DNA from: Osedax frankpressi
Lineage: Eukaryota > Annelida > Polychaeta > Sabellida > Siboglinidae
Direction of reading: 5' to 3'
Assembly (NCBI GenBank): GCA_964035775.1
Contig: OZ038316.1
Span: forward strand, 13,552,949-13,616,948
Length of the DNA stretch: 64,000 bases
The number at the start of each line of letters is the position of its first letter. The first letter of the stretch is position 1. The notes beneath the pieces were generated by a model. The model saw nothing but the letters and a program-made list of their open reading frames with translations. It ran no database searches and was not told the DNA's origin. This document shows positions 35,237-47,312 of the stretch, piece by piece. Position numbers and translations under genes: made by a program.

Positions 35237-35255
35237 AATATATATATATATAGCT
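35165..35255. repeat. (TA)n microsatellite
   Basis: TA run with a few TAAATA interruptions. Confidence 0.9.
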
Positions 35256-36527
35256 GTGTAAGTATGTGTGTGTTTATTTCTATCTATAAATCTAACGAAT
35301 TTATGAATGTTCAATGGGGCGTAACGATCTGTAATTACCTGTGTTAGTGCATTCTGAAATGTAAATAATAATATGAAATTTATTTTGTAGAATTTAGATA
35401 GCTTGATCTTACAATTTATTTATATTTATCCTTTAACATTAATAACATTTACATATAATCTTAATGAATTGATACTACTTGTGTAAGTAAATATACGGAT
35501 ATTCAAGTTCTTGATATAAATGTATACATATATTTTAAAGTTTAAAAATAGTTTTTAAAAATGTATAATTGCCAAAATTATCAATATGATCTTAATTTTG
35601 TCATTATACATATATATGTTGCTTATATGTACGTCATAAGTTATTATGATATTATACACAATATTAACTAGAAATATTGTTAATATAATTAATACATTAC
35701 GGTCATCTTTGACAATTATTAAAATGTATAGTAATTTCAATATAGGCAATACATAATCAATATAATATCTGATATAATGTCATAAGGAATATATCACATT
35801 TGTATATAAATAAATGGTATATGATATTAAATCTCATATAATATGTATATGTAAAATATGTATGATTTTAGTTTGACTTATATCAAAAATGTAAAAGTAT
35901 GGCTAATAAATAAATGACTATTTTACCTTTCAGAACTATAAGAAAATTACAGAACTCTAAGAAAATTATAAATATCACTCCAAAATGGGTTATTTATGTT
36001 TCAACTATTAATATTTTACTAATCTTAACAAAGATAAATTGACTTCTAATTAAGATAAAAAGCAATATTTATATTTTAACATTAAAACTTGTATATATGT
36101 TATCACTTTCTATAATATTTTAATAGGTAAACATTTTATAGAAACACGGGAACTCTCTCATATAGTAGATTTATTCCAGAAGAACTTGATTTATATGCCT
36201 GGTTATAGTTTAAAAGATTATATTTTTCACAAGAGTAATATCTATGTGTATTGATAATATGTGTATGCAATCTGTATTCATCTACTTATCATAGATCTAT
36301 GTAATCTATTATATATTGAATTATAGATTCTATAATTTTAAAACAGAATTTGTTAAATAATTTATTTACATATTGAAAATTTAGATTACTTTTTAAAACT
36401 AGATAATAGCACAAACTCCATACTTCAAAAGTGACCATAATTTACTGTTTCAATCTAATCAAACTATATCATATGCAACTTAATTTTTATAATATCCTTC
36501 ATTTCAACTACACTTTCTTTAAAACAG
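35256..36527. other. AT-rich region upstream of first SESTD1-like exon seen
   Basis: The missing first coding exon of the SESTD1-like gene is expected here or further left. I could not identify it. No other features. Confidence 0.5.
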
Positions 36528-36639
36528 GAGGCCAAGATTTGGAAGAAAATAATTTAATAATTCTCAATGATGAAATTACCTCCTTTTCATTTGATGAACT
36601 GAATATGTGTGTCCGTTATTTAGTTCAATTGAACAATAG
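36528..36639 (+). CDS. SESTD1: SESTD1-like exon: SEC14 N-terminal part
   Basis: GGQDLEENNLIILNDEITSF, then SFDELNMCVRYLVQLNNR. Acceptor acag, donor GTCTGT. The entering phase implies a preceding exon that ends in one base. Confidence 0.8.
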
Positions 36640-39600
36640 GTCTGTTTTTGATTGTTGTTTAAATAGGACATATATATATATTTCTTTTTAAAAAACAATC
36701 ATTATTCACCTAAGATAATTTGTAATAGATATTTAGAGTATTTATATATAACATAAATGTCAATATAACTTAATGTCAATATAACTCAATGCCAATATAA
36801 CTTAATGTCAATATAACTCAATGTCAATATAACTTAATGTCAATATAACTCAATGTCAATATAACTCTATGTCAATATAACTCAATTTCAATATAACTCA
36901 ATGTCAATATAACTCAATGTCAATATAACTCAATGTCAATATAACTCAATGTCAATATAACTTAATGTCAATATAACTCAATGTCAATATAACTCAATGT
37001 CAATATAACTTAATGTCAATATAACTTAATGTCAATATAACTTAGTGTCAATATAACTCAATGTCAATATTACTCAATGTCAATATAACTCAATGTCAAT
37101 ATAACTTAATGTCAATATAACTCAATGTCAATATAACTCAATGTCAATATAACTCAATGTCAATATAACTCAATGTCAATATAACTCAATGTCAATATAA
37201 CTCAATGTCAATATAACTCAATGTCAATATAACTTAATGTCAATATAACTTAATGTCAATATAACTTAGTGTCAATATAACTTAATGTCAATATTACTCA
37301 ATGTCAATATAACTCAATGTCAATATAACTCAATTTAAATATCATTAGATAGAAAGTATCTCTATATGAATCTGATAAATATGTAAGACATGAATCATCA
37401 TTTAAATTAATCAAATTATTAGTTTCATATGTTCAATAAATAATTACTAGGACTACCTAAGTAATGCATGTATTAATGACAAACTCTACATTTGCAGGCC
37501 AAATTCAACTTTTGCATTCATAATCAACAACCAGAATAATTTCATTGATCAAAAGAAGACCCTATTACACCATCTTCAGGTATGTAGTGATAAACAACCA
37601 GTGTTAAGTGTTTAACGACTAACTATACTCCTCGTAGGTCATTCTTGAGAAGCGGTTATTAGTAGTATATCACATCACCAAACCTACCAAGAGGAAGATG
37701 AGTTTCAAGAAGGAAAAGAACCAATTTCCTTTCAAGGTTTCCGCTATCTTTCTCATTTTGCCAACTTATGATATAACTTTCATGATGTATATTGACTTTA
37801 CACTAGATATATAGTGACTTTACACTAGATATATAGTGACTTTACACTAGATATACAGTTACTTTACACTAGATATATAGTGACTTTACACTAGATATAT
37901 AGTGACTTTACACTAGATATATAGTGACTTTACACTGGATATATAGTGACTTTACACTAGATATATAGTGACTTTACACTAGATATATAGTGACTTTACA
38001 CTAGATATATAGTGACTTTACACTAGATATATAGTGACTTTACACTAGATATACAGTGACTTTACACTAGATATATAGTGACTTTACACTAGATATATAG
38101 TGACTTTACACTAGATATATATTGACTTTACACTAGATATATAGTGACTTTACACTAGATATACAGTGACTTTACACTAGATATATAGTGACTTTACACT
38201 AGAAATATAGTGACTTTACACTAGATATATATTGACTTTACACTAGATATATAGTGAATTTACACTAGATATATAGTGACTTTACACTAGATATATAGTG
38301 ACTTTACACTAGATATATAGTGAATTTACACTAGATATACAGTGACTTTACACTAGATATATAGTGACTTTACACTAGATATATAGTGACTTTACACTAG
38401 ATATATAGTGACTTTACACTAGATATATAGTGACTTTACACTAGATATATAGAGACTTTACACTAGATATATAGTGACTTTACACTAGATATACAGTGAC
38501 TTTACACTAGATATATAGTGACTTTACACTAGATATATAGTGACTTTACACTAGATATATAGAGACTTTACACTAGATATATAGTGACTTTACACTAGAT
38601 ATATAGTGACTTTACACTAGATATATAGTGACTTTACACTAGATATATAGTGACTTTACACTAGATATATATTGACTTTACACTAGATATATAGTGAATT
38701 TACACTAGATATATAGTGACTTTACACTAGATATATAGTGACTTTACACTAGATATATAGTGACTTTACACTAGATATATAGTGACTTTACACTATATAT
38801 ATTGTGACTTTACACTAGATATATAGTGACTTTACACTGGATATATAGTGACTTTACACTAGATATATAGTGACTTTACACTAGATATATAGTGACTTTA
38901 CACTAGATATACAGTTACTTTACACTAGATATATAGTGACTTTACACTAGATATATAGTGACTTTACACTGGATATATAGTGACTTTACACTAGATATAT
39001 AGTGACTTTACACTAGATATATAGTGACTTTACACTAGATATATAGTGACTTTACACTAGATATATAGTGACTTTACACTAGATATACAGTGACTTTACA
39101 CTAGATATATAGTGACTTTACACTAGATATATAGTGACTTTACACTAGATATATATTGACTTTACACTAGATATATAGTGACTTTACACTAGATATACAG
39201 TGACTTTACACTAGATATATAGTGACTTTACACTAGATATATAGTGACTTTACACTAGATATATAGAGACTTTACACTAGATATATAGTGACTTTACACT
39301 AGATATACAGTGACTTTACACTAGATATATAGTGACTTTACACTAGATATATAGTGACTTTACACTAGATATATAGAGACTTTACACTAGATATATAGTG
39401 ACTTTACACTAGATATATAGTGACTTTACACTAGATATATAGTGACTTTACACTAGATATATAGTGACTTTACACTAGATATATATTGACTTTACACTAG
39501 ATATATAGTGAATTTACACTAGATATATAGTGACTTTACACTAGATATATAGTGACTTTACACTAGATATATAATGACTTTACACTAGATATATAGTGAC

Positions 39601-41990
39601 TTTACACTAGATATATAGTGACTTTACACTAGATATATATTGACTTTACACTAGATATATAGTGACTTTACACTAGATATATTGTGACTTTACACTAGAT
39701 ATATAGTGACTTTACACTAGATATATAGTGACTTTACACTAGATATATATTGACTTTACACTAGATATATAGTGACTTTACACTAGATATATATTGACTT
39801 TACACTAGATATATAGTGACTTTACACTAGATATACAGTTACTTTACACTAGATATATAGTGACTTTACACTAGATATATAGTGACTTTACACTAGATAT
39901 ATAGTGACTTTACACTAGATATACAGTGACTTTACACTAGATATATAGTGACTTTACACTAGATATATAGTGACTTTACACTAGATATATAGTGACTTTA
40001 CACTAAATATATTGTGACTTTACACTAGATATATATTGACTTTACACTAGATATATAACGACTTTACACTAGATATATAGTGACTTTACACTAGATATAT
40101 AGTGACTTTACACTAGATATATAATGACTTTACACTAGATATATAGTGACTTTACACTAGATATATAGTGACTTTACACTAGATATATAGTGACTTTACA
40201 CTAGATATATAGTGACTTTACACTAGATATATATTGACTTTACACTAGATATATAACGACTTTACACTAGATATATAGTGACTTTACACTAGATATATAA
40301 TGACTTTACACTAGATATATAGTGACTTTACACTAGATATATAGTGACTTTACACTAGATATATAGTGACTTTACACTAGATATATAGTGACTTTACACT
40401 AGATATATAGTGACTTTACACTAGATATATAATGACTTTACACTAGATATATAGTGACTTTACACTAGATATATAGTGACTTTACACTAGATATATTGTG
40501 ACTTTACACTAGATATATAACGACTTTACACTAGATATATAATGACTTTACACTAGATATATAGTGACTTTACACTAGATATATAGTGACTTTACACTAG
40601 ATATACAGTGACTTTACACTAGATATATAGTGACTTTACACTAGATATATAGTGACTTTACACTAGATATATAGTGCCATAACTACACTATACATCTATA
40701 ACAAACAGTACATTGAAGTCAACATGGATCGTTTGAAGACCTACATTAAACCCTCTGATTTACCAACTGAACTGGGCGGAGATATTAATTACAGGCACCA
40801 TATCTGGATACAACATCATCTGGTATTCTTATTTATATTGCATTGTAGAGTTTAAACTCTCTGCAATTGTAGCGAAATGATTATTATTTAATAGATATTG
40901 CATAACATAGTAAACAATCGCTATGATTTATCTTTATTTATCTTAATCTATTTAATTTGAAAGAAACATAGTAATGACATAATAAGTAACATTCCTAGGA
41001 TATATATTATATTTATTTTTTATTTGAAATAATTACATAAGATTGTAGAATAGTTACATCATCTGGCTTCTTTGTTATTTATAACAGATACATAATCTGG
41101 TTTCTTTAGCAGGTGTCATATTAGATACCTTACATTTATAAGACTTACTAGTATGTACTTTTATAAACATATCATTTTACAAAGATTAAATGTATTCCAA
41201 TTTCTTAATATAGATTTTAAATATATAAAATTATTGATTCTGGTTTAACTTCAGCATGTATTTAGTTCCATTTCACTCTATATTATTTACACGATGTCGG
41301 AATGGAATCTTTTTCTCGTTACTTTAAACATTTGTCATTGCGGCAGGCATTCGAGAAGTACCGCCGCCAGGTGTCGGTGCTCTGCGGCCAGTTCAAAGGT
41401 CACATGTCTCGGCTGAACCTGACATCATCTGCGAGTACGGCCGGAGACGTAATACGAGAACGTCGTCTATTGCACCCACAGATTGTAGAACCTGCAGAAC
41501 GTCTCATAAATAATGGTGGGTTTGGCTAGAGTAAGAAAGGCGGAGCTATTAGTTGGAACCAAATGTACTGGTTGCAAGGAGGTGGATAGAGGGTAATCGG
41601 AACAATGGCCAGTCAACAGTCAGATTGAGGAAAGTGGAGAGGCAAATCTACGGTTTATAGAGATATCTAATGGGGCACTATCTCACTCACCGCCTCCATG
41701 CCCCGCCCCAAACACCTTTCCCCAATGCGTGATAACTACGCCCCCGATCTCACACGCTTCCCCCCCTTCCCATTAGGTCAACAACTGTACCGCGAAATTC
41801 GTAGCGGTCAAGGGCCACGTTTCTCTACCCCTATGCTGGACGGAGTGCAGTCATTAGTGTCCACCTTGGCAGCTGCAGTTGGACGTTTACAGTCAGTCCT
41901 TGCTGATAGACTTGCAAGACTGCAAATACGACCTCAGACCTCACAACTCAATATTCTCATGCGTACGGTTTATACTTACATCTACATGTA

Positions 41991-42046
<56 letters not shown>

Positions 42047-45000
42047 TTATTGCATGGGTATGAGTGTGTGTATGTGTGTGTGTATGTGTATGTTTATGTG
42101 TGTGTATGTTTGTATGTGTGTGTGTGTTTATGTGTGTGTATGTGTGTGTATGTGCATTATTGTTTGTTTGTTTATATTTGTGTATCTGTCTGTGGGAGTC
42201 TGTTTCAGTGCATCGCTGTATATGTCTTTGTCTGTGAGTGACTTTGTATGTTAGTGTATGTTAGCGTAGGACTGTATGTTTAGTATTTATTTAGACATAA
42301 GAAATAATAGCAATAATCAATTTTTAATGTGCTGATGATATTCCATTTATATAAATGCAAATATTTAATGCATGCAATTGCCAATAGAAAAAGTAAAATA
42401 CAAATATTATTGACATTGAAAAAATAATAAATAATTGGGGATATTTATTAAAACCAATCATCTCCTGAATTAGTAAACAGATTTAGTAAACTTTCCAGAG
42501 GTTATAATGGAATTCTGAAAATGAAATATACTTTCCATCTCTATAACAACTATTGCATATTCTCTTTCATTATTGAAAACCACTACATTAATTAATACTG
42601 ATAATCTGCTACATGAATTTTGTATAATCTTTGGTGTACAGATTATCGATTGGATCAATGGCAGCGGTCGACTGCCCGAAGAACTGGGCCAAGATCTTAG
42701 ACAGACCAATCAGTTGCAGGATGACCACAGCCAATTGAAAACGAAATCAATGGTGAGTCGAAAGTGGTCGCCTCTATTGATATTGTGTTATATGTGTTGG
42801 GTATGTCTTTTTCAGGAGGTTCATATTGTGAATATTGATTTGTTTTAAATTAATGTTTTATTGGACCAAAGTTCTAAATATATTATAGTAAAATATATGA
42901 ATATAGCACTTAGTTTAAATTTTTCATTTTTAGAAAATTATTATATAACTAGTACTTTTGTTTTATGAAGTATACATTTATATCCTTGTTTACAGTAGCA
43001 GTTTAAATCGAGGCACTTGCAGTTGAATAATTACATACATTTATTGAATAATAATAATATATATGTCAGCAAGTTGCGAGTGCCTGGAATGATGCTGTTT
43101 TTTGACGTCCAAACTAAAACTTTCTATTAACTTTCACATATTTGTTTAGGACGTTTTTGCAGCCTACGCCGAACTCTGCAATAAAATGGCGTCCAGTAAC
43201 CATGGCGATCTGACTATGCAGAAGGCGTTCGTCGACAATAGTTGTTCTGGGTTTGCCGTTGCCCTGGAGCGCAGGTCTGTTCTTCTCGACCTTGCCTCCT
43301 CTTTCCACCAACCCGCCGAGGCCGTTAGTCTAAACATTCCTTTACCTCAGAAATAATCACGCAGGCTTCTTATTCTATTTTAGTTTTATTGCAAAATTAT
43401 CAAAAAATTCTGTATTTGTGAATAATTCTATGAATTCTAAAATATTTATATTATTTATTATCTGATTTCATGAGATGAAGATTAAAAAATATATAATGTA
43501 TTTAAATATTTTCTAAATAGTTTCTAAATATTTATAATATCACAAATAATGATTTAGTATGTTTCTTCACTAATTATTCGCTTTATTTCAAATCTTCGCA
43601 GTTGTACAAGATATTTACAAATGTGAATTGGCCGACACTGGAGGAGATTACAAAGATTGAAGATATAAGCGTTTACATCACTGATTTAGATGTGGAATTT
43701 AAAGTCATCGGTATTTATTTATTTCCACATCAATGATCTTGACCTGAATACCATTTACACTATATTTTATTATTTTCAATACATTTACTTATTACTTCTT
43801 TGGAAAATACAAATCACCATAATCTAGCAATAATAATAATACTTTGAATATAAAATAAAGGAAATCATGCAATACATTACTACAAAATACATTTTTTGAA
43901 TCACACCTTTTTTCCTAATATTTCACCCCTTTCATTTGCGCAACAGATGACCTATTAACCTCTACAATGGAGGCTAGTCACGCCTATATTGACACTCTGG
44001 AGACTCGGTACCCGATCTGTGTCAATAATACCGATGTCTGCGATCGAGTTCTCCACGCCGTACATGTGCTCAGACAAGCCTATGCGACCTATGAACTCCA
44101 CGCTGGTGTTTATCGTATCCGCCTCGCTTTCATAGACAAACTCCACTTCACGCGCAACCAACTTGAACAGGTCCGTAACTTCCTTCCTTCCTCTCTATCT
44201 ACCTTCCTTCCTCTCTATCTACCTTCCTTCCTCTCTATCTCCTTTCCTTCCTCTCTATCTCCCTTCTTCCTCTCTATCTCCCTTCCTTCTTCTCTATCTC
44301 CCTTCTTCCTCTCTATCTCCCTTCCTTCCTCTCTATCTCCCTTCCTTCCTCTCTATCTCCCTTCCTTCCTCTCTATCTCCCTTACTTCCTCTCTATCTCC
44401 CTTCCTTCCTCTCTATCTCCCTTCTTCCTCTCTATCTCCCTTCCTTCTTCTCTATCTCCCTTCCTTCCTCTCTATCTCCCTTCCTTCCTCTCTATCTCCC
44501 TTCCTTCCTCTCTATCTCCTTTCCTTCCTCTCTATCTCCCTTCCTTCCTCTCTATCTCCCTTCCTTCTTCTCTATCTCCCTTCCTTCCTCTCTATCTCCC
44601 TTCCTTCCTCTCTATCTCCCTTCCTTCCTCTTTATCTCCCTTCCTTCCTCTCTATATCCCTTCCTTCCTCTCTATCTCCCTTCCTTCCTCTCTATCTCCC
44701 TTCCTTCCTCTTTATCTCCCTTCCTTCCTCTCTATCTCCCTTCCTTCTTCTCTATCTCCCTTCCTTCCTCTCTATCTCCCTTCCTTCTTCTCTATCTCCC
44801 TTCCTTCCTCTCTATCTCCCTTCCTTCCTCTCTATCTCCCTCCCTCCCTCCTTCTCCTTCTCACTGTTCAAATTTAAATACTTTGTGTGTTCTTAATCGC
44901 ACACCGTTTTTGATAATTATGTAACTGCGAATATCAACGCCAGGTTTACGAATGGATCAATGAACTTTCTTCCAATATGCTGCAAGATCGAAAAGCCTCT

Positions 45001-45274
45001 GAGATGATACTACTACGCGACACCGCCGATGTTAGTACGTACGTGTTTTACACGCTTACCCTCGTGCCCGTCGCTAACCTCGTTAACCCTCGTTAACCCT
45101 ACTTCCTCGTAGAATGTGTACGCCTACACCGAAGAGTTACTTTCTCTAAACCTGTTGCTGCAACGCGTGCTGCAACTTCCCGCAGATAAACTGCTACCCG
45201 AAGCCTACCTGTTCGAGATCAACACCATGTACCAAAGCATCTGTATGCTGGCTTCGCAGTACAGCATTGAATAG
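36528..45274 (+). CDS. SESTD1: SESTD1-like protein (SEC14/CRAL-TRIO plus spectrin-like repeats), 5'-incomplete
   Basis: SESTD1 family proteins combine a lipid-binding SEC14 domain with spectrin-type helices and in vertebrates bind phospholipids and TRPC channels. Twelve exons are placed here, about 506 codons. SEC14 part: GGQDLEENNLIILNDE, PNSTFAFIINNQ, LEKRLLVVYHITKP, and the diagnostic YIKPSDLPTELGGDINYRHH, then IWIQHHL (family ELGGxLxYDHxxWI). Spectrin-like helices follow: AFEKYRRQVSVLCGQFK, IIDWINGSGRLPEELG, FAVALERRSVLLDLASSFHQ and VYEWINELSSNMLQ. There is no DH-PH module before the stop, which excludes Trio, Kalirin and MCF2-type proteins. The first exon is not found. The C-terminus is shorter than I recall for human SESTD1 (696 residues). 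Introns hold 16-, 22- and 20-bp arrays. AATAAA lies at 45456. Confidence 0.82.
36748..37335. repeat. 16-bp tandem repeat, about 36 units
   Basis: Units of tcaatataactcaatg with tta variants, within an intron of the SESTD1-like gene. Confidence 0.97.
37498..37579 (+). CDS. SESTD1: SESTD1-like exon: SEC14 core strand
   Basis: PNSTFAFIINNQNNFIDQKK, then TLLHHLQ. The initial G completes Arg from the previous exon. Donor GTATGT. Confidence 0.82.
37638..37736 (+). CDS. SESTD1: SESTD1-like exon: SEC14 core
   Basis: 33 codons: VILEKRLLVVYHITKPTKRK, then KKEKNQFPFK, matching the VYVLKPxxFWxK segment of SEC14 domains. Donor GTTTCC opens the intron with the 22-bp array. Confidence 0.8.
37793..40675. 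repeat. 22-bp minisatellite, about 131 units
   Basis: Units of tagatatatagtgactttac plus ac. Very homogeneous, with recurring variants (tacagtgac, attgac, gaattt) in repeated groups. Fills an intron that splits the SEC14 domain. Confidence 0.98.
40709..40822 (+). CDS. SESTD1: SESTD1-like exon: SEC14 end (ELGGDINYRHHIW)
   Basis: 38 codons: YIEVNMDRLKTYIKPSDLPT, then ELGGDINYRHHIWIQHHL. The most diagnostic exon of the gene. It begins about 30 bases after the 2.9-kb array ends. Confidence 0.9.
41347..41398 (+). CDS. SESTD1: SESTD1-like exon: AFEKYRRQVSVLCGQFK
   Basis: 17 codons plus one base, the helix following the SEC14 domain (human RLVFEKFTKESTSLLDEL). Donor GTCACA. Confidence 0.78.
41777..41967 (+). 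CDS. SESTD1: SESTD1-like exon: spectrin-like helices
   Basis: GQQLYREIRSGQGPRFSTPM, LVSTLAAAVGRLQSVLADR and SQLNILM. Parallels the GHELLSELQQRRF and SWSPM segment of human SESTD1. The 3' end is uncertain: GTTTAT at 41968 keeps frame, GTACGG at 41963 does not with the next exon seen. Confidence 0.75.
41996..42160. repeat. (TG)n-rich microsatellite
   Basis: GTGTGT runs with TATG interruptions in an intron of the SESTD1-like gene. Confidence 0.9.
42642..42752 (+). CDS. SESTD1: SESTD1-like exon: spectrin-like repeat (IIDWINGSGRLPEEL)
   Basis: 37 codons: IIDWINGSGRLPEELGQDLR, then LQDDHSQLKTKSM. The Trp is at the usual helix A position of spectrin repeats. Acceptor gtacag, donor GTGAGT. Confidence 0.85.
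43150..43323 (+). CDS. SESTD1: SESTD1-like exon: spectrin-like repeat (ALERRSVLLDLASSFHQ)
   Basis: 58 codons: DVFAAYAELCNKMASSNHGD, then FAVALERRSVLLDLASSFHQ and PAEA. Donor GTTAGT. Confidence 0.85.
43602..43710 (+). CDS. SESTD1: SESTD1-like exon
   Basis: LYKIFTNVNWPTLEEITKIE, then YITDLDVEFKVI plus one base. Acceptor cgcag, donor GTATTT. Confidence 0.8.
43947..44170 (+). CDS. SESTD1: SESTD1-like exon
   Basis: 74 codons: DLLTSTMEASHAYIDTLETR, VLHAVHVLRQAYATYELHA and DKLHFTRNQLEQ. The intron that follows is made of the 20-bp pyrimidine array. Open frames that continue into the array are artefacts. Confidence 0.85.
44176..44860. repeat. 20-bp pyrimidine minisatellite, about 34 units
   Basis: Units of ccttccttcctctctatctc on the plus strand, an intron-long polypyrimidine tract. 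It reads SLPSFLSI-like in two frames without stops but is not coding. Confidence 0.97.
44944..45030 (+). CDS. SESTD1: SESTD1-like exon: VYEWINELSSNML
   Basis: 29 codons: VYEWINELSSNMLQDRKASE, then MILLRDTAD. It parallels AVEWLSELLDALL of human SESTD1. Donor GTTAGT. Confidence 0.85.
45113..45274 (+). CDS. SESTD1: SESTD1-like terminal exon
   Basis: 54 codons including TAG: NVYAYTEELLSLNLLLQRVL, then INTMYQSICMLASQYSIE. Ends the protein earlier than the vertebrate family member. Confidence 0.82.
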   Translation, partial: NVYAYTEELLSLNLLLQRVLQLPADKLLPEAYLFEINTMYQSICMLASQYSIE

Positions 45275-45455
45275 TGGAGGATGCTTTTGAAATTCAGGAG
45301 ATAATCACATGTCGTCCTGTTTATTGTTACCTGTTACTACTGGTAGATTTTTTTATATATTTTTATATACTAATGCATATAAACATATGTATCTATATTT
45401 ATATATATTTCAATTGTAGCTTTGTAATACAAAGTTGTTAAAGGAATTTTATATC

Positions 45456-45461
45456 AATAAA
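45456..45461 (+). terminator. Polyadenylation signal AATAAA for SESTD1-like gene
   Basis: AATAAA about 180 bases after the stop codon, just before the 26-bp array begins. Confidence 0.65.
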
Positions 45462-45659
45462 TATACAATTTCAAATCATGTAAGAATTATTTACTCGTAA
45501 CCACAGTCACCAAAAACAACATTACAAGCTTTCTTCTTAATATTGCATCTTTTATTGCAGCTTTTGGTAACCAAATATTAATTAAATGTATATAAAAATT
45601 GAAGTAATAACGCAATTTTTAAATATTTGCATACTTTCAAATTCAGCCCACCGAATACC

Positions 45660-47312
45660 TGAGTATATAAGTAACCTTGAGTACATACATATATAAGTAA
45701 CCTTGAGTACATACATATATAAGTAACCTTGAGTACATACATATATAAGTAACCTTGAGTACATACATATATAAGTAACCTTGAGTACATACATATATAA
45801 GTAACCTCGAGTACATATATATATAAGTAACCTTGAGTACATGCATATATAAGTAACCTTGAGTACATACATATATAAGTAACCTCGAGTACATATATAT
45901 ATAAGTAACCTTGAGTACATGCATATATAAGTAACCTTGAGTACATACATATATAAGTAACCTCGAATACATATATATATAAGTAACCTTAAGTACATAC
46001 ATATATAAGTAATCTTGAGTACATACATATATAAGTAACCTCGAGTACTTATATATATAAGTAACCTTGAGTACATGCATATATAAGTAACCTCGAGTAC
46101 ATACATATATAAGTAACCTCGAGTACATGCATATATAAGTAACCTTGAGTACATACATATATAAGTAACCTTGAGTACATACATATATAAGTAACCTTGA
46201 GTACATACATATATAAGTAACCTTGAGTACATACATATATAAGTAACCTCGAGTACATATATATATAAGTAACCTTGAGTACATGCATATATAAGTAACC
46301 TTGAGTACATACATATATAAGTAACCTCGAGTACATATATATATAAGTAACCTTGAGTACATGCATATATAAGTAACCTTGAGTACATACATATATAAGT
46401 AACCTCGAGTACATATATATATAAGTAACCTTGAGTACATGCATATATAAGTAACCTTGAGTACATACATATATAAGTAACCTCGAGTACATGCATATAT
46501 AAGTAACCTTGAGTACATACATATATAAGTAACCTCGAATACATATATATATAAGTAACCTTAAGTACATACATATATAAGTAATCTTGAGTACATACAT
46601 ATATAAGTAACCTCGAGTACTTATATATATAAGTAACCTTGAGTACATGCATATATAAGTAACCTCGAGTACATACATATATAAGTAACCTCGAGTACAT
46701 GCATATATAAGTAACCTCAAGTACATACATATATAAGTAACCTCAAGTACATATATATAAGTAACCTCGAGTACATGCATATATAAGTAACCTTGAGTAC
46801 ATACATATATAAGTAACCTTGAGTACATACATATATAAGTAACCTCGAGTACATATATATATAATTAACCTTGAGTACATGCATATATAAGTAACCTTGA
46901 GTACATACATATATAAGTAACCTCGAGTACATATATATATAAGTAACCTTGAGTACATGCATATATAAGTAACCTTGAGTACATACATATATAAGTAACC
47001 TCGAGTACATGCATATATAAGTAACCTCAAGTACATATATATATATAAGTAACCTCAAGTACATACATATATAAGTAACCTTGAGTACATGCATATATAA
47101 GTAACCTTGAGTACATACATATATAAGTAACCTCGAGTACATATATATATATAAGTAACCTTGAGTACATACATATATAAGTAACCTTGAGTACATACAT
47201 ATATAAGTAATCTTGAGTACATATATATATAAGTAACCTCGAGTACATATATATATATATATAAGTAACCTTGAGTACATATATATAAGTAACCTTGAGT
47301 ACATATATACTA
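45660..47312. repeat. 26-bp minisatellite with higher-order structure, about 63 units
   Basis: Units of gtaaccttgagtacatacat plus atataa. Variants (ctcgag/cttgag; tatata/gcatat/acatat) recur as three-unit sets. Segment 45961-46140 is repeated at 46531-46710. Long minus-strand frames over it (up to 382 codons) are artefacts. Confidence 0.97.

Noticed and set aside
37793-40675. CRISPR-like array
   Set aside because: Units are directly contiguous with no unique spacers, and the context is an animal gene.
43967-44924. 309- and 253-residue Ser/Leu/Pro-rich proteins
   Set aside because: Only the first part (to 44170) is a genuine SESTD1-like exon. The rest is the 20-bp pyrimidine array of the following intron.
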